From Psettodes erumei (lineage: Eukaryota > Chordata > Actinopteri > Pleuronectiformes > Psettodidae): 64,000 nt of DNA. The notes under the pieces are model-generated. The model was given only the letters and a program-made list of their open reading frames with translations. It did no database searches and was not told the origin of the DNA. Position numbers and translations under genes: made by a program. Shown one piece after another: positions 35,901-49,009 of the stretch (within the stretch, counting starts at the first letter, position 1; every line of letters begins with the position of its first letter). Location of the stretch: the NCBI GenBank assembly GCA_016785225.1, contig JAFBJZ010000781.1, positions 3,782,001-3,846,000 on the forward strand, in the 5' to 3' direction.

Positions 35901-36935
35901 TCTGGCGTTTGACCTCAAACTGCAGGCGGATGGGAAAAGGAGGCACAGTTCCACATCACAGACTTAACGGACAACTTGAGCAAGTGGCTGCGACACAGGG
36001 CGGTGGCATAAAGTGAGGCTGCAGTATATCAAATTTAGCAGCAACATCTAAATACATGTCAACATTTAAATTAAGGTGTCCTTTAAATAAAATCTGAGCT
36101 TGAAACAACCTATCTCCCTTTTTTGACTTACAGCAGACGTTGCTTTTCGGGGAACATGAGTCAGCAGACTGGGAGGTCAGTGGTGGAGGGTAAAATGATG
36201 ACACTCTCCTTCTTGCAACAGCTACTGTTGAGGTGTAGTAAATACAGTATAATGCTTTTTTTTTTTTTTACATGCACAGAACCTGTCCAACAGCTGAGAT
36301 GGACCACCATCGCCGGCCACTGGTACATTTTTGACAGCCAGACACGCCTCATCTCAGCTGATCTTTTGACAGACCCTGACTGTGCATTTGTATGAGCAAG
36401 AGAGAGAGTTCTGAAAATACTGGAAACCAAATTCCTCATCTGCGTGCGGTTTAATAGTGCAGCAACCAAAACCAGCACTAGCTCTGCATCAGATGGAGGT
36501 CTGGCCTGTGTTCGCTGAAGCATGGGTGAGCCCGTCCAAAAGAGGCTCAAGCAAATTGTTACCAGCTGTTGAGATCCTCACAGATTTGAGGTGCACCTCT
36601 AACAACTGATGTCGATCAGTTTTGTGTTTGTTTGTTGGGATGAAGTAATTCTTTAGTTTGATAGGAGTGTGTTGACTGTTGTCTCTATTTTCTGCTCGAG
36701 TAAGTTTTTTTGTCTGAGACTGAGCGGAGGTTACTGGAGGCTGCTGGAACGCAGATTTTGTGTCTGGGGCTCCTTCCTGTCTCTCACAGGATGTGGGGTA
36801 TCCTGTCTGGCAGCAGCAGACGAGGGCGCGTGGCTTCAAAGGCAGAAGGAAGTGGTCAGGGGATGGAGAGAGGTAGGCAGGACAGGGGGAGGAGGCACAT
36901 GAGGCCAGAAACTGAAGCCCTGCAGTGGCGACTGG
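32945..36935. other. Gene desert segment with candidate regulatory stretches
   Basis: No exon recognised. Stretches 34085-34400 and 35430-35960 are free of microsatellites and of the repeat families seen elsewhere and have balanced composition. The first includes a TAATTA homeodomain core at about 34250. They are candidates for conserved non-coding elements only. Confidence 0.4.
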
Positions 36936-36939
36936 CCCC

Positions 36940-37330
36940 TTAAAGGGATAGTTCGGGTTATGCGAAGCAAAGTTGTACAAGGTACGTGTGTATAGCCTGT
37001 TTATTGGCTGCAGTGGATTTGAGTCAGTGTGCTCCCACTTTGGAGGAGCAGAGAGGAGTAGAGGCACAGAGGCTGAGCCATGCACTGTTGTGCACTGGGC
37101 CAGCAATAAAAACCCTTTCTAGCCCCTTCCTTTTGCACTTTTATCAGCTGTTCAACTATTGTATTCCTAGGCATAATTGTATATATGCCTCACTCTGTAT
37201 CAGCAGTTTGGGTCTAAACAGCTGATCTGCAGCGTAATGCAGTACGGATGCGATATGTAGCCCCAAAAGAAAGGGCTTTTTGACTGCAAGATAAAGTGCT
37301 GAAAATATTCAAAATCTATAACTGGATAAA
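36940..37330 (+). mobile_element. Interspersed repeat family C
   Basis: It begins TTAAAGGGATAGTTCGGGTTA and continues with GTTGTACAAGGTACGTG and CTCCCACTTTGGAGGAGCAG, a sequence I know as a dispersed non-autonomous repeat of percomorph fishes. Its ends are approximate. A long minus-strand frame that runs through it is therefore not a gene. Confidence 0.6.
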
Positions 37331-40300
37331 AAAAACTGGTACAAATAACAGGAATTTAAAATACAGGACAGAGATTATGTCCTTTTCTATGCCATTTGAA
37401 CCACCCTGACATGTCACGCATTTATTAAAGAGGGTACTCATAAAGTACAATACTCAGTTCAGTGTTGTTAATGTTTCTACAATGCTTATGACTGGCGTTC
37501 AGTTTCCTTCCTACAGACCCTTGTTCTATTTACAAGTGAGGGGGCTCTCTGAAAGACACTTGCAAATTTTGACTTCAGAAATATGTGCAGTTGGCAGTGA
37601 GAGACGCACCCTGTTCCACTGGCATCTGAGTCATGCCATAGTCGGTGGCCAACATGTCAAGAGGCTTTCATGCTGCGCACACAAACACGCACTGCAAACA
37701 AATTGGAGAGAAACAACAAGTGTCCAAGGACAGATAGTAGGAAAAGAGAAGGAGGAATAAAGTGAGCGACAAGGAAGAGAGAGAGAGATTCCTTAATTAC
37801 ACATGCAAAAGTAAAGTATGGGCCTTTTAAACTCATTACACTCTCCTGTAATTTTATGCTTGTGTTGCAGGCTTACTCACGGGAGATCAAAGGCTAGCAC
37901 TGAGAGGAGCAGAGAGGGAATCAAGTAATTATCACTTAAAAGATGAAACATCTTTACTTTCCTTCGCTGTATATCCTCTTCCTCTCCACATGTGTTTGAC
38001 ATTAGCTGTCCTGTGTCCCACATTGGTAAAGACATTCTAAGACCACTGAGGGGCCCGAGGCACGAGGAAGTCTTTTTATAGACCTGGGTCACAACAAGCT
38101 GCTGCTAATTAGTCAGGTTCATTATGGAGTGGGAAATGCAGCGATACATAGGAAAAACAGTGACTGTAAAGAAGGCAAGCTGGGTTGAGACATTTTGACA
38201 GATTGCTCATCTGAAAATCTACTTCTAACCTGGATATCTGTCATTTATCTATTTTTCTATTTGACTCATTTAGTAGCATTACTATTCTCAATACATATTT
38301 AATCGATACAATTTTGGGCCCAGAATGTAAAGGAAGATAAGAACAAGTTACAATTTCATATTTGACTTTAAAAATGCTAAATGACATTCCCTTGTGGATG
38401 CGTACAAGTACAGCCACAGACACTTATTATGATACTGTTCCTTGGAGGAGGCTTGGAGGACACATTCCATGTGCATGTGCATCAGCATCTACAGGAAGAC
38501 ATGTATGTATGTACTATAAATCAAATCCAAACAGCGACATCAGTGCATGAAAAAGAAGAGCTGCTTCTACTGTTGTGCTTGGCGCAATCATATAACAAAA
38601 AAACCCAAACAAACAAGGTAAACAAAAAAGAGTTTAGTGTTGGACCTCTTCACACAGCCTTCCTACATAGTCTTCAAATTTAGTGAGCGTTTTGGTTTTC
38701 CAGCTCGTGCACAGTTGGTGCATGTGCAGTTGGTGCCTTTGTTGTGACCACATGGACTTTCAAATTAGAAGGTACCCAGGCCTCCACACAGAGCCTCACG
38801 TACGTGCTCACATGACGACGTTTACATTGCTAGGACCCTAGCGGGCCCTCACGTGCTGGAGGATTTGGAAAGTATAACACTAGCCTAAGTGTGAATGTGC
38901 TAGTTTTTGAGACTGTCCAGGGTGTTTTACCTTTTGCCCACTGTATGCGGGCAATTCCACATCCTCAGTAGTTTGCACACTGCAGAGATTTGTACCACTG
39001 TCAAAACTAAATATATGAAAATACATCGGGCAATAAACCCGACTGAGCCATAAAAGTAATAATATACGTCTGTTCACTTAAAGCTCCAAAATCAACTAAT
39101 GTTGGATGTGGCGCGACTGAAATACTTGGCTGAATTCTCATTTGGTCCGTGACTCTGAGATGGGGGAGTTAGTATTCACAAGAGCAGAAATGTTGGAATA
39201 ACAAAATGCTCCTGATGCCAGAACCTCCTCATAGATCCTGCCAGGGTGTCAACATGCCCTGCAAGAATGTGCTGAGCTCTACTCAAGCCAAGGGTCAGTT
39301 GAGTGTATGTGTGTGCGCTCACGTCCGTGCAGTGTTTGTTTGCACGTGTGCGGATATTTCTTTCGGATTTTTTCTATCTTTGCTTGGGTTTCTTTGGGAT
39401 TGGCTATCTGTGTATAACCATGTGTGAGGAGATGAGTCGGGGAAGAGCGAGTGGAGGCTTGAGATGAAGAGCTCAGGTTAAGGAGGCTCTATTTTGCTGG
39501 AGGCAGACAGTCGCTGACCAAAAGTAACGGTCGCTTACATAGCAGCTGTCACAACAGAACAGTATGGATAATGAGACGTGCTTCATGCCACATCTGCAGG
39601 CACCAGTGCTGCGGAAGCGTCCTTGGGAAAAATACAAAACTCTTCCAGCTCTGTACCTGACTGTGACCTTTGACCTACGTGTCAAGGTGGCAAGTTCATT
39701 TCTAATATGGGCATTTTGACCCCTCAGTTGCACCCTGGTGGATTGCTAAGGTATGTATATTTGGTTGATTGTGGTTAAATAGTTAACTTATTCAGTAATT
39801 ATGTGCATATACCTGTAACACAATTGCCCGGCAGCAAGGTGCATAATTTACTCCTTGTCTCACAATATGTAAATTACATCTCTGTCCTTTTTATGGGAAC
39901 CAGGAGTGGAATTTTTGCAGCTCCACTTTTTTACAGCAGCTGTTGCCCAAAGCAGCAGTCGACCCTGGCTGCCTGCGGCGCCTCTGCAGGCCAGCTCAGC
40001 CCACACACTGTGGGGATGAGAAGTGGCATGGGGAGCTCACTGGACTATCCCATAATCCCCCTTGGTGACAGGGATCAGCCACAGTAGATCTGGAAAGGTA
40101 GGGGATAACCTCTGTTCTATGTGTGTGTGTGTGTGCCCGTGCCAGTAGCTGCGCCCAAACTTTTTTTTCACAAATGCATGTGGGATATTTTCCACACTGT
40201 GTTATGTATATAGGTCTCCCTGGGTGTGTGCGCCCACTTTGTCCAGCATATTGGGGTGAAGGTGCTGGCACTCAGGTGAAAAGGTGGACGAGGTCAGTGT

Positions 40301-40613
40301 TTGCAACAAGGGGAAATACAGTAACTGCTGTGAAGGATGCTGCTCTGCACAAAGACTGATTCACAGGGCTGATGGGAACATGTGCGCAACACATGGGGAA
40401 GCTTGAACAGAGAGCCATGGGCTGCAGAGGCCCACAGAGACCTGGCTACAAACATCCACCACACATCACGCACACAAACACAGACGCACATACACACAAA
40501 TGCACATAAATGTACACAAATACCCATATTATTTGTACATTCTCCACTTTTACAGGAGGTTCAAGCTTCACATTGTTACTTGAGTTCCCAGGTGAAACTC
40601 AGCGTGTGTGCTT

Positions 40614-40614
<1 letters not shown>

Positions 40615-40644
<30 letters not shown>

Positions 40645-40652
40645 TGTGTGTG
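40615..40652. repeat. (GT)n microsatellite
   Basis: GT units with one GAGAGT interruption, about 38 bases. Confidence 0.9.
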
Positions 40653-41092
40653 ATTGGGATGTGGTGATGAGGGATATCCGCTGGAGTGCCAGCGTGTGAA
40701 AGTGTCTTAGAACACCCAGCGAGCTCAGAGAGCTGATTACAGCTAATTGCCTAGATGAAGCGCAACAGCTGGAACTACCTAGCTGCCATTCAAAGACACC
40801 AAACACACACACTAACACACAACCCCTCCTGCACAGCAATGTCCCCCCTGGTTTTTACTAGGATAGTAATGAGCTCCCTCTTTGCACCTCACCCCTCATT
40901 CCCCTGGCTCCCCCACTCTTGGCAAGGCCAGATCTGTAGTGCTGAGAGCTCTGCAAGATGACTGAGAGGTTGTTGGAGTAGATATGAGCTAGCCCGCACT
41001 CAGACTGCTGAAGCTGCTTTTTTCAGATGTGGGGTTTTCCCCCTTGCTGTGGTATTGATGGAATCCTAACGATGCCTGTAGCCAGATGTATC

Positions 41093-41114
41093 AGACAGAC
41101 AGACAGACAGACAG
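41093..41114. repeat. (AGAC)n microsatellite
   Basis: About five AGAC tetranucleotide units. Confidence 0.9.
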
Positions 41115-42005
41115 AGAGAAGGACAGGCATCTTGTAGCCCCTCACAGATGCTGCAGCACGCTTGAGCTCTTTTGAGGCTTGCAAAACCTCAAAAGCATGC
41201 GTTCTCATCGGCAGTGATGTGCAACCTTTCAGAACTAAACCTAAACCTGTGTACACGTTTTAATCTAACTATTAAAAGTTTGCTGTGAAGCATAAAAGAA
41301 GCATCAGACCTGTAAATTCGAAGGCATAAATCCAACACATTAACGGTAAACCATTTCTCCTACTCCAGTCTGGCTGATGAGTCATGCATCATATCCCTTG
41401 TCTATGTAACTGTCTTAACCCCATTTTTTGCTTTTCCACTCCCATTTTTCATTCACCCATCAATACACATACTGTATTCTTTCTCTCTCCACACTCTCTT
41501 CTGCCACATCTACCCTTTCTTTCTGTCTCCCTGACCCTATTTCCTGTCATTTCTGTGTTCTTTCTCCCAGAGAACAGCTCACACAGACAGGAAGTGTTGC
41601 TTCCCCTGGGTTCGGGCCCATCAGTGCAGTGTTTATTGTCCTAACCTCACAGAATTAGCATTGAAAACTTGGAGTACAAAGTCAAGGGCATCAGAGCCGG
41701 CAGAGGTTGCAGGGGGAGGGAGAGGAAGCAAAACCGCACCAGACGAGGTTGTATATTTGTTTAGTATTGGGTGTGGGGCTGCCAATAGGTGGTGAGATGA
41801 TTGGGAGGGTGACAAAAATGTGAATCGGGGTGGAGGGATTGTTTCAGGGCTTCACCCATTCCACAAACTATGCCCATGCAGTTCTTCTTTTAATCACATA
41901 AATATTCTCTTGATTAACTTTGAAATTATCGGAATTGTTGACATCCTTCTATCTCCTGAACTCACGATACCTTTTTTTCTCAGCATTGATTCTTAGTTTT
42001 AAGGC

Positions 42006-42022
42006 TATATATATATATATAT
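42006..42022. repeat. (TA)n microsatellite
   Basis: About eight TA units. Confidence 0.9.
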
Positions 42023-45000
42023 TCTGCCTGATAGGTGAATTCAAATGACTATGTGCAGGATTATTTGATTATTTAAATCGTCAAAAGCTTTTTGTATCAT
42101 GTGACAGGACTGGCTAACAGTGTTTTTGTGTCCAGTTTCTCAGTCAACACCACCTTCATTGGCATGTTTCATTAACCTTTATTTATTTCCTAATTTTTTT
42201 CTATAGGCACAATGCCAATGGAAGTTCAGGGAGGTACTTGCTGGAACAACAACAAATACCACCCAAAAACAGCCATGTAGCCACATGCGACAACCATATC
42301 CTCTGGATGGTGTGACTGCACTGTAGAGGAGGTGATATAATTAATATAAACCCATAATTAGTGTTAAATATACTGCTTTCCCTTCAATTACTTCAATCAG
42401 AAACATATGGAGGCTCCTTTTTAGTGGAGAGACTGTTGATTCATGCAGTACAGAGAAGTAAAGAAACAGAGGAACTTCTATAATGCTTTGTAAACCAAGT
42501 CAAATGTCAGTGGCTTAAGCAGTTAAAGCTAATTCCCATGGTTTATGATACTACAAAATGCCAAAAAGCACGAAGCCAAAGGTGGCCAGTGAGAAAGAGT
42601 ACCCACATTCAGCGTGAGCCAAGAAATTATCTGTCTCATTAGGAGAAGAAAAGTGTTTCAGTTGGTGTTGTTGGTGACCAAGTACAGTAAAGACTTGCAG
42701 AGAAAAACTCAGAGGACTGAGCTCTCCCGGTGCTCTGCTGTAGTCATTTTTCTTTCTGAAAAAATGCTAAAGGAAAGAAAGGGACAGAGTGCAGAAGCAG
42801 AACACCAGCCATACCCTTATTAGTCATGTTGTGAGCAGCCAAAACGAGAGTTGGACATTAATATACAGTTTTACCTGCTAAAATTAAGTGGATTGCAAAT
42901 TAAATAAATAAGGTAATGACTCAGTTGTTCCTGTAATAGATTTGTCACAAATGTCCAGAATAAGGTGGGAAACAAAAAGTGAATACGTGGATTCACGAAA
43001 TGGTTTGGAGGTCAGCCACTTATGTGAACTAATTTGTGTTTGTTTGCCTTTGTCTCGAATTGAAGGGAACATGTACACACATAAAGCCTTCAGTAGTGTT
43101 TGGGCTGTCGTCCAACTCAGATGTTAAACAGAGTTTCACGCTTGTGCCTCTGAATTTGCCAAGAGAGAGGGAGAAAAAGAAAAAAAACCAAGGGAGCCCA
43201 CACATTTTCACGATAATGAAACTTTAAGAAAGTGGACGGACACACAGTGTGACATCGGGAGAGACTCATTCAAAGAGGATTAGAGTTGCAGTTGTTTTGC
43301 TCCTGGTTAGGACCAGAGCTGGGCAAGCCATGCATGACAAATCCTATAGATGTAAATGATGGAAGACCATGAGGATTTAGCTGTACAGGGGCTGGAGGCC
43401 TGGCATTCTGAAGGAGGGGAAAATCTCTGCCATTTCATCCGCTGAGCTCTGTGACTCTAATCAGGAAAATCTCCCTGAAGAGGAGAACTTGAGATGAAAC
43501 CACAAAATGTCTGGAAGGAGTTGACTCCAGGGAAAAGCTGGGGTAAGGTAAGATATGGCAACTGGGCCTGACCTTAATCTAGAGCACTGAAATGGTTATG
43601 AGGAACTGCCCCAGATAGAGACACTGATTATTTTAAATGTAGGCCCTCAGTGTGTGATGAATCAGCCTCCCTGGCTATCAAAACACGGTTCTGTGCCTGG
43701 GAAAAGGAAAAAGATGGTGAGCTGTGGTGGAACCAGTGGATAACTCAGGACTTGATAAGTATGTGGGTCCACACCTCTTACCCCAGCTGTCCTGACACTC
43801 TCAAATCGCTATGAATTTTGGCAGTTGGGTTGAACCGACATAGAAATGCTTTCATGTTGCTGCTTAGGAACTGGAATGGAAGTATTAAAGCAATTCAAAA
43901 CATGACCCTAATTTATTAAAAGTCATCTGTTTCCCATAAGTGAGTGTTAATTAATGGCTATGGCCTGGGGGGAAATGAGAGACTGCGCAGATGAGAGGCA
44001 GAGGAAGAGAGGGAAACAGAAAAAGAGAAAGGTTTGTGTGGGTTGGGGAATTAGAGGACATGGAGATGCTATACATTACTTACTGTCAAATGCTTTAAAT
44101 GGGATTACTGCTCAAGTTAGACAAGAAGGCTGCATTCAACAATAATTTGCACTTTCACAATGTTTTGATTAAGACCGATTTGCTGTATTTGTTTGGCGAC
44201 TGGGAAGGCAGGGTAAACAGAAGAGCGGGTAAGTTTCCCCTGTGTTTACTTTAACATGGAGGGAACAGCATATGTCTGCTACTTATGACAGCAATTTTCT
44301 CAATCCTTGCAAGATGCATGGAAATGATTAAGAGAAAAATGTGCACTGTGGTGGTGACAGTTTTTCTGGCAATCAGCAGGAGGAAAAAGATGCTGTAGAA
44401 AGCCTTGAGTTTTTTTGTTTTTTCCCTGCACCTGGACTCCTCCTGATCAATACAGAAACATTACAGATCCAATGTTTCCCACACACCAGAGAGTAATTCA
44501 TGGCAGGAGCCTATATACTTTCAGCTTTGTATTTCAAGGGCTTAACTCGTACTCTGTTATTGTGACTACATGTGTTCCGCAAACTACTTGCACGGATCCT
44601 GTGCCTCTTGTGACATAAAAAAAATTATAATGTGGTTATAATAATGCTGTATATTATCTGTTTAGATGCAGGCTACCCTAAAAAAAAGCCTCTTTGTTTT
44701 AAACTGTTATGTAAAAATGTCAGAAGAAGGTAAAACTTATCCTTTTTCAAAAGAAAAGAAGATCCATCTGATTATGCTTCTAAATGATTCAGGGTGGCAA
44801 CAAACCAGGGCAACCATGGTGCTAACGCTAGCTAGCAGGAGCAAGTGAAGACAACCACGGCAGCAGCTAGCAGCTAGCAGCTAGCCAGGTTCAGGAACAG
44901 GAGCAGGGGACGACCCCAGCAGCAGGAGGAAAACCCAGTGACAAAACACTTCCTAAATTTGTTTAAGAACATGGAGAGCCATATGTTTTCCCAAGGGGCG

Positions 45001-46399
45001 GTTTCCTGATAAAACTGGATATAACAGGTTCATTGAGCAGTTGAAGGTACTTTAAATGCAGTAATGGCCCTGGAGTAAAAAGTGAAACAGGAAGGAGGAG
45101 GACTCACGACATGGTGGTGGGTTGTTGTATTTTGGAAAAGTAGATAAGATAGGCACCCATTTGTCTGTTGATAGACCACTGTCTAATAATAACTACTAGT
45201 AATAATAATAACAGAATTTTAGAAATGCCTGTGTGGTTCTTGATAAATATCGTTGTCAATGTTAGACCTGTGGAGAGATTAATTTCTGGCTGTGCTGTAA
45301 GTCCCATGTGGAGATGTGGGCATTTGTGTGTGTTGTACAGAGTAGCCAAAAATAATGTAAAAGTATTGTCATAGCATTTATATCATTGAAATTAATTGAT
45401 ATTCAGGGCAGAGGTAGGTGGATACGACCAACTTTTTTTGTGGAATGAGACAGGGACTGCATGGAAAAGCATGCAGCATCTGGTGATTTGCTATAAAGAC
45501 CCTCATTAGCCAGACTGGAGAATGAAAAAAGTTTTCAGACCATGCAAGAGGAAGCCTTCTTTTCCACATATCAGAATCAAGATTAAATCAGCATCTGCAG
45601 CTTGGAGGAACACAGGATCAACAGACCACAGACTATCCTGATAGCAAAGAGAAAGACACTTTTCCTTTTCAGTGTCCCTCCCACCAAATCTTCGAGCACT
45701 CACACCCCATCTGCTGCAGACCTGCCATGTTTGCACAGCTGCTGCTTTCTCGATCTTTCTCCATATTGCAAACCATTTTTTATACTCCCACTGCAGGAGA
45801 ATAACATTACAGCAAGCCCCCAGGTACCACAGCTTCTGCTCAGCAGTGGAAGACGACTAACCAAGCCCCTGGTTGACCACGGTCTGACTGGCCCACCGGA
45901 CTTCCGCTCTCACAGTCAAGTCGGACATGCTTGTGTTGACAGAGAAATATGAGGATGTCTTTGCTGGAAGCACCGTCACATTTTTTTTAATGAAATTAAC
46001 AAAGGGCTCAAATTCCCAGAAAAGCCTTAAGTCTTGGTTGACTACATGGCTGTCAGCAACATTTGATTTCTTAACGCCCACCAACTCAGGCAATATATTT
46101 TTCCATCAGTCTGAGTAAAACTATGCTGACAGACTGTTGCCCAGTTCTGACAGTAATGTAGCCATGCAGCACAGTGTCAAGGGGTATATGTGACACTGGC
46201 TCTTGTTCTCAACTGCCTTCAACAAATTAACTTGAATAATGTAGCTCTCTGTCCGTCTAAGCTTGAGCTTCCATTGTGAACACTGTGTTAAGAGTGCTAT
46301 TAAGCAATGTCTGGCACCAAAAGTAGAGCACGACTTGCACTTGAATTTGATTAGACATAGATTTTTAGCCACACTTGCAGTTTTAGGGACATCTCACTT

Positions 46400-46810
46400 A
46401 CTTTTGGTCCAGTTTTGGTTTCGAGTCAAGTATCTTCAAAACTATCAAATGGATTGCTATTAAACTTCCTAAATAGAGTCTAAGTCCCCAAAGGACAGGT
46501 CTAAATGTTTTCAGTTATGACCTGAGTTTTTCTTTAGGGCCACCAGCTGCAAACTTATCACCAGGTCAACATATCAGTTAAACCAATAACAATTTATGCC
46601 AAGTTCCTGCATAACTAAAGATATTCCCATCAACTTCATCTGTGCTTTGTGTTTTGTGCTCTCTTGCAAATGAAAGAATGTTAACAAACTAAAGAAACAT
46701 GGAAAACATTAGTTGCTACATTAGCATGCTGATGGTAAGCAGTAAACTTAAAGAATCACTGTGCAAAAGCACAGCCTCATAGCAGTCAGCATGGCTGTAG
46801 ACTCAATGTG
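46400..46810 (+). mobile_element. Interspersed repeat family B, diverged long copy
   Basis: It starts near GTTTTGGTTTCGAGTCAAGT and contains ATGGATTGCTATTAAA and CCCATCAACTTCATCTGTGC. It ends with ACATTAGCATGCTGATGG, CACAGCCTCATAGCAG and ATGGCTGTAGACTC. The same order of motifs occurs in the copies at 32630 and 48415. It is non-coding. Confidence 0.65.
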
Positions 46811-46811
46811 T

Positions 46812-48413
46812 TTTTTTTATTGTCCAACTCTACTGCAAAAAATGTAAAAGATCCCATTTCCTGCATGAAAGATTTCAGATAGTATATAAAAGTGACCTTT
46901 TGGTGCTTTGTAATCATGTAGAAACAAATCAAACTCTTGAGTTTGGTTCAGAACCACTGAAAGGACAAGATCCATCTGTGGATCTGATATAATATTATTC
47001 ATCAGTGCAAACATTAAGATAGAAGTTAAAATAGATTAAGTAGATGAAATCCTCTAGCGTCATGAAAAATTCACTGGAAGTGAATGGGAGTCATCAGTCA
47101 TCTTCTCCATTAGGAAATGTTTGGGGAGCGAACAGATTCTTAAAATCTTCTAAACACTTTTTAGAAGTCCTTTTCCGTGTTTAGTTAATCTACTGGAGTG
47201 TGGGAGGTTAACGACAAAGATAAAGAATGTTTGCATAAAATGTTCCAAATCTGCCAGATAGAGATAGAGGGGGTGTGTGTGTTTTATGCCTGTGGGTGTG
47301 TAGGGTGGGGGCTCTTTTTAGCAGGGCCGTCCCAAGCAAGTTCAAGGTCAAGGTGAGATTAAATTTCCCTGTCAGTCAACCCTGTTGATAAGAACTCTCC
47401 AATACTTAAGAAAGTATAATTCAACTGTTTTCATATTTCAGGAAGCTGCAGAAATTGTATCAAGGGTGAATTATATACTATGTAAGTGGGAGATTTTGAA
47501 CATTCTCTCTGGGCAGATAGCAGTCAGGTAGCTCTACTCAACTTGTGCAGAAGGAAAAACTTTAATGTATCCAAACTTGCACCTACCCAGACACTCAGCC
47601 ACCAGCAGCAGCCTGCTGTCTCCTCCCATAACAATACCATGTATTTTTGGATGGTGCCACTGGTCCTATAAGTGGTGCAGTTCCAGGATATTTTTAGATG
47701 GGCTCCCTTTAAGCATTTATTTGTATTGTATATTAAGCGGTGTCCTTTTCTGCACTTCTCATGCCTCACCAGCAGTCAGTTGCAGCTTCTCTGCTGGCTG
47801 ATGAATTGGTTTGGCTGCAGGCACAAAAACACGTGTGTTTGAGAAGAAGGTGGGGGCACTGACAAGTAAGGGTGTGGTAATAAATGTTCCAAATTCATGC
47901 TTGGCTGGAGTTAAGTTTAGCTCACTTGAGCTAGTAACTAACCGAGCAGGCCCAGCAACAAACATATAGAGGGGAATGGGGGGAGGGGGGTGATATGGCG
48001 AGCCAGAAAATGCATGTGTGTGTGAGACAGAGACATAGCATTGTCATTTAATCTGTCTCCAACCACCCAACAGTGCTGTATCACGGTATCATGTCTCTGT
48101 CTCTGTCGCTTTGCTGTTTATAAATGGTACATGTGACTAATACATCTACCACTGTCCACTCTCACTGACATTAGGACACTGTTGTGTGTCTGCTGCAGGG
48201 AACCAAAGCTTTGAGTAATGTCTTTTCAGTGCAAACATAATTCAAATGGCATTATGTTAACTTAGTGTGCAGCATATGACACACACACACATACACACAC
48301 ACATAGAACAAGACATACACTATATGAAATAGCTCAACAATATTGACTGATGAATTGTCATGGACTTTTTTTTCGTTTTGTTGTCCCCAGAGGATGAATT
48401 GTTCTGATTTACA
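46812..48413. other. Spacer between two family B repeats
   Basis: Non-coding, with an (AC)n tract at 48278-48303 and no exon recognised. Confidence 0.55.
48278..48303. repeat. (AC)n microsatellite
   Basis: AC repeats with one AT interruption, about 26 bases. Confidence 0.9.
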
Positions 48414-48414
48414 C

Positions 48415-49005
48415 TTTGGTTTTAGTGAAATCTTTGACAACAACTAGATGGATTGCCATGACATTTGGTAGAGATATTTATAATGCCCAGAGGATGAATC
48501 CTAATGACTTCAGTGATCCCCTGACTTATAGCGCCCCAGGCAGGTTTTTATTTAGTTAGTTTTAATGTCTACAAGATGGATTGGCAGAGAGTTTTGTCGT
48601 TCATTCCTAAACAATAATTCTCGATGACTTTAGTGATGCCCTGACTGGTTTTGAGTGACATATCTGCACTGAATTGCACTGAAATTGGGTACACACATTC
48701 AGTTCCTCCTGAGGATGAACCGAAATCCCTTTCAAGATTGCCTGACTGACGTCTAAGTCAAATTTACATTATCTGGTTTTATGACCAAATATCAAAGCCA
48801 AAGACATTCTCTTGTGCTTTGTGCAAATTAGCGAATATCAGCATGCTAACAAGCCAGTCTAAGCTGATGAACTTCTTGAATATTATAGAGCTGCCTGATA
48901 AACATTCATGTTATCTACATGCTAATGTTAGATGTTAGGTGCTAATCAGCACTGCTGTGCCTATGTGCAGCCCCACAGACCTGCTAACATACAGTAGGTC
49001 TAAAC
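48415..49005 (+). mobile_element. Interspersed repeat family B, near full-length copy
   Basis: Runs from GTTTTAGTGAAATC through GATGGATTGCCATGACATTT, the twice-repeated GATGAA...AATGACTT modules, TATGACCAAATATC, ATCAGCATGCTAACAAG and CCTATGTGCAGCCCCACAG. It is the most complete copy in the window. The internal module beginning GATGGATTG occurs twice, suggesting an internal duplication. It is non-coding. Confidence 0.7.
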
Positions 49006-49009
49006 TTGG

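Larger units (their letters stand above)
37335..46400. other. Gene desert segment, no exon recognised
   Basis: Non-coding, with simple repeats at 40120-40136 (GT), 40615-40652 (GT), 41093-41114 (AGAC) and 42006-42022 (TA), and a short CAGCTAG array at about 44860-44885. No named gene, transposase remnant or RNA gene was found. Confidence 0.55.

Noticed and set aside
36489..37106. 205-codon minus-strand frame
   Set aside because: It runs into the interspersed repeat at 36940-37330, shows no domain, and its composition is that of chance translation.
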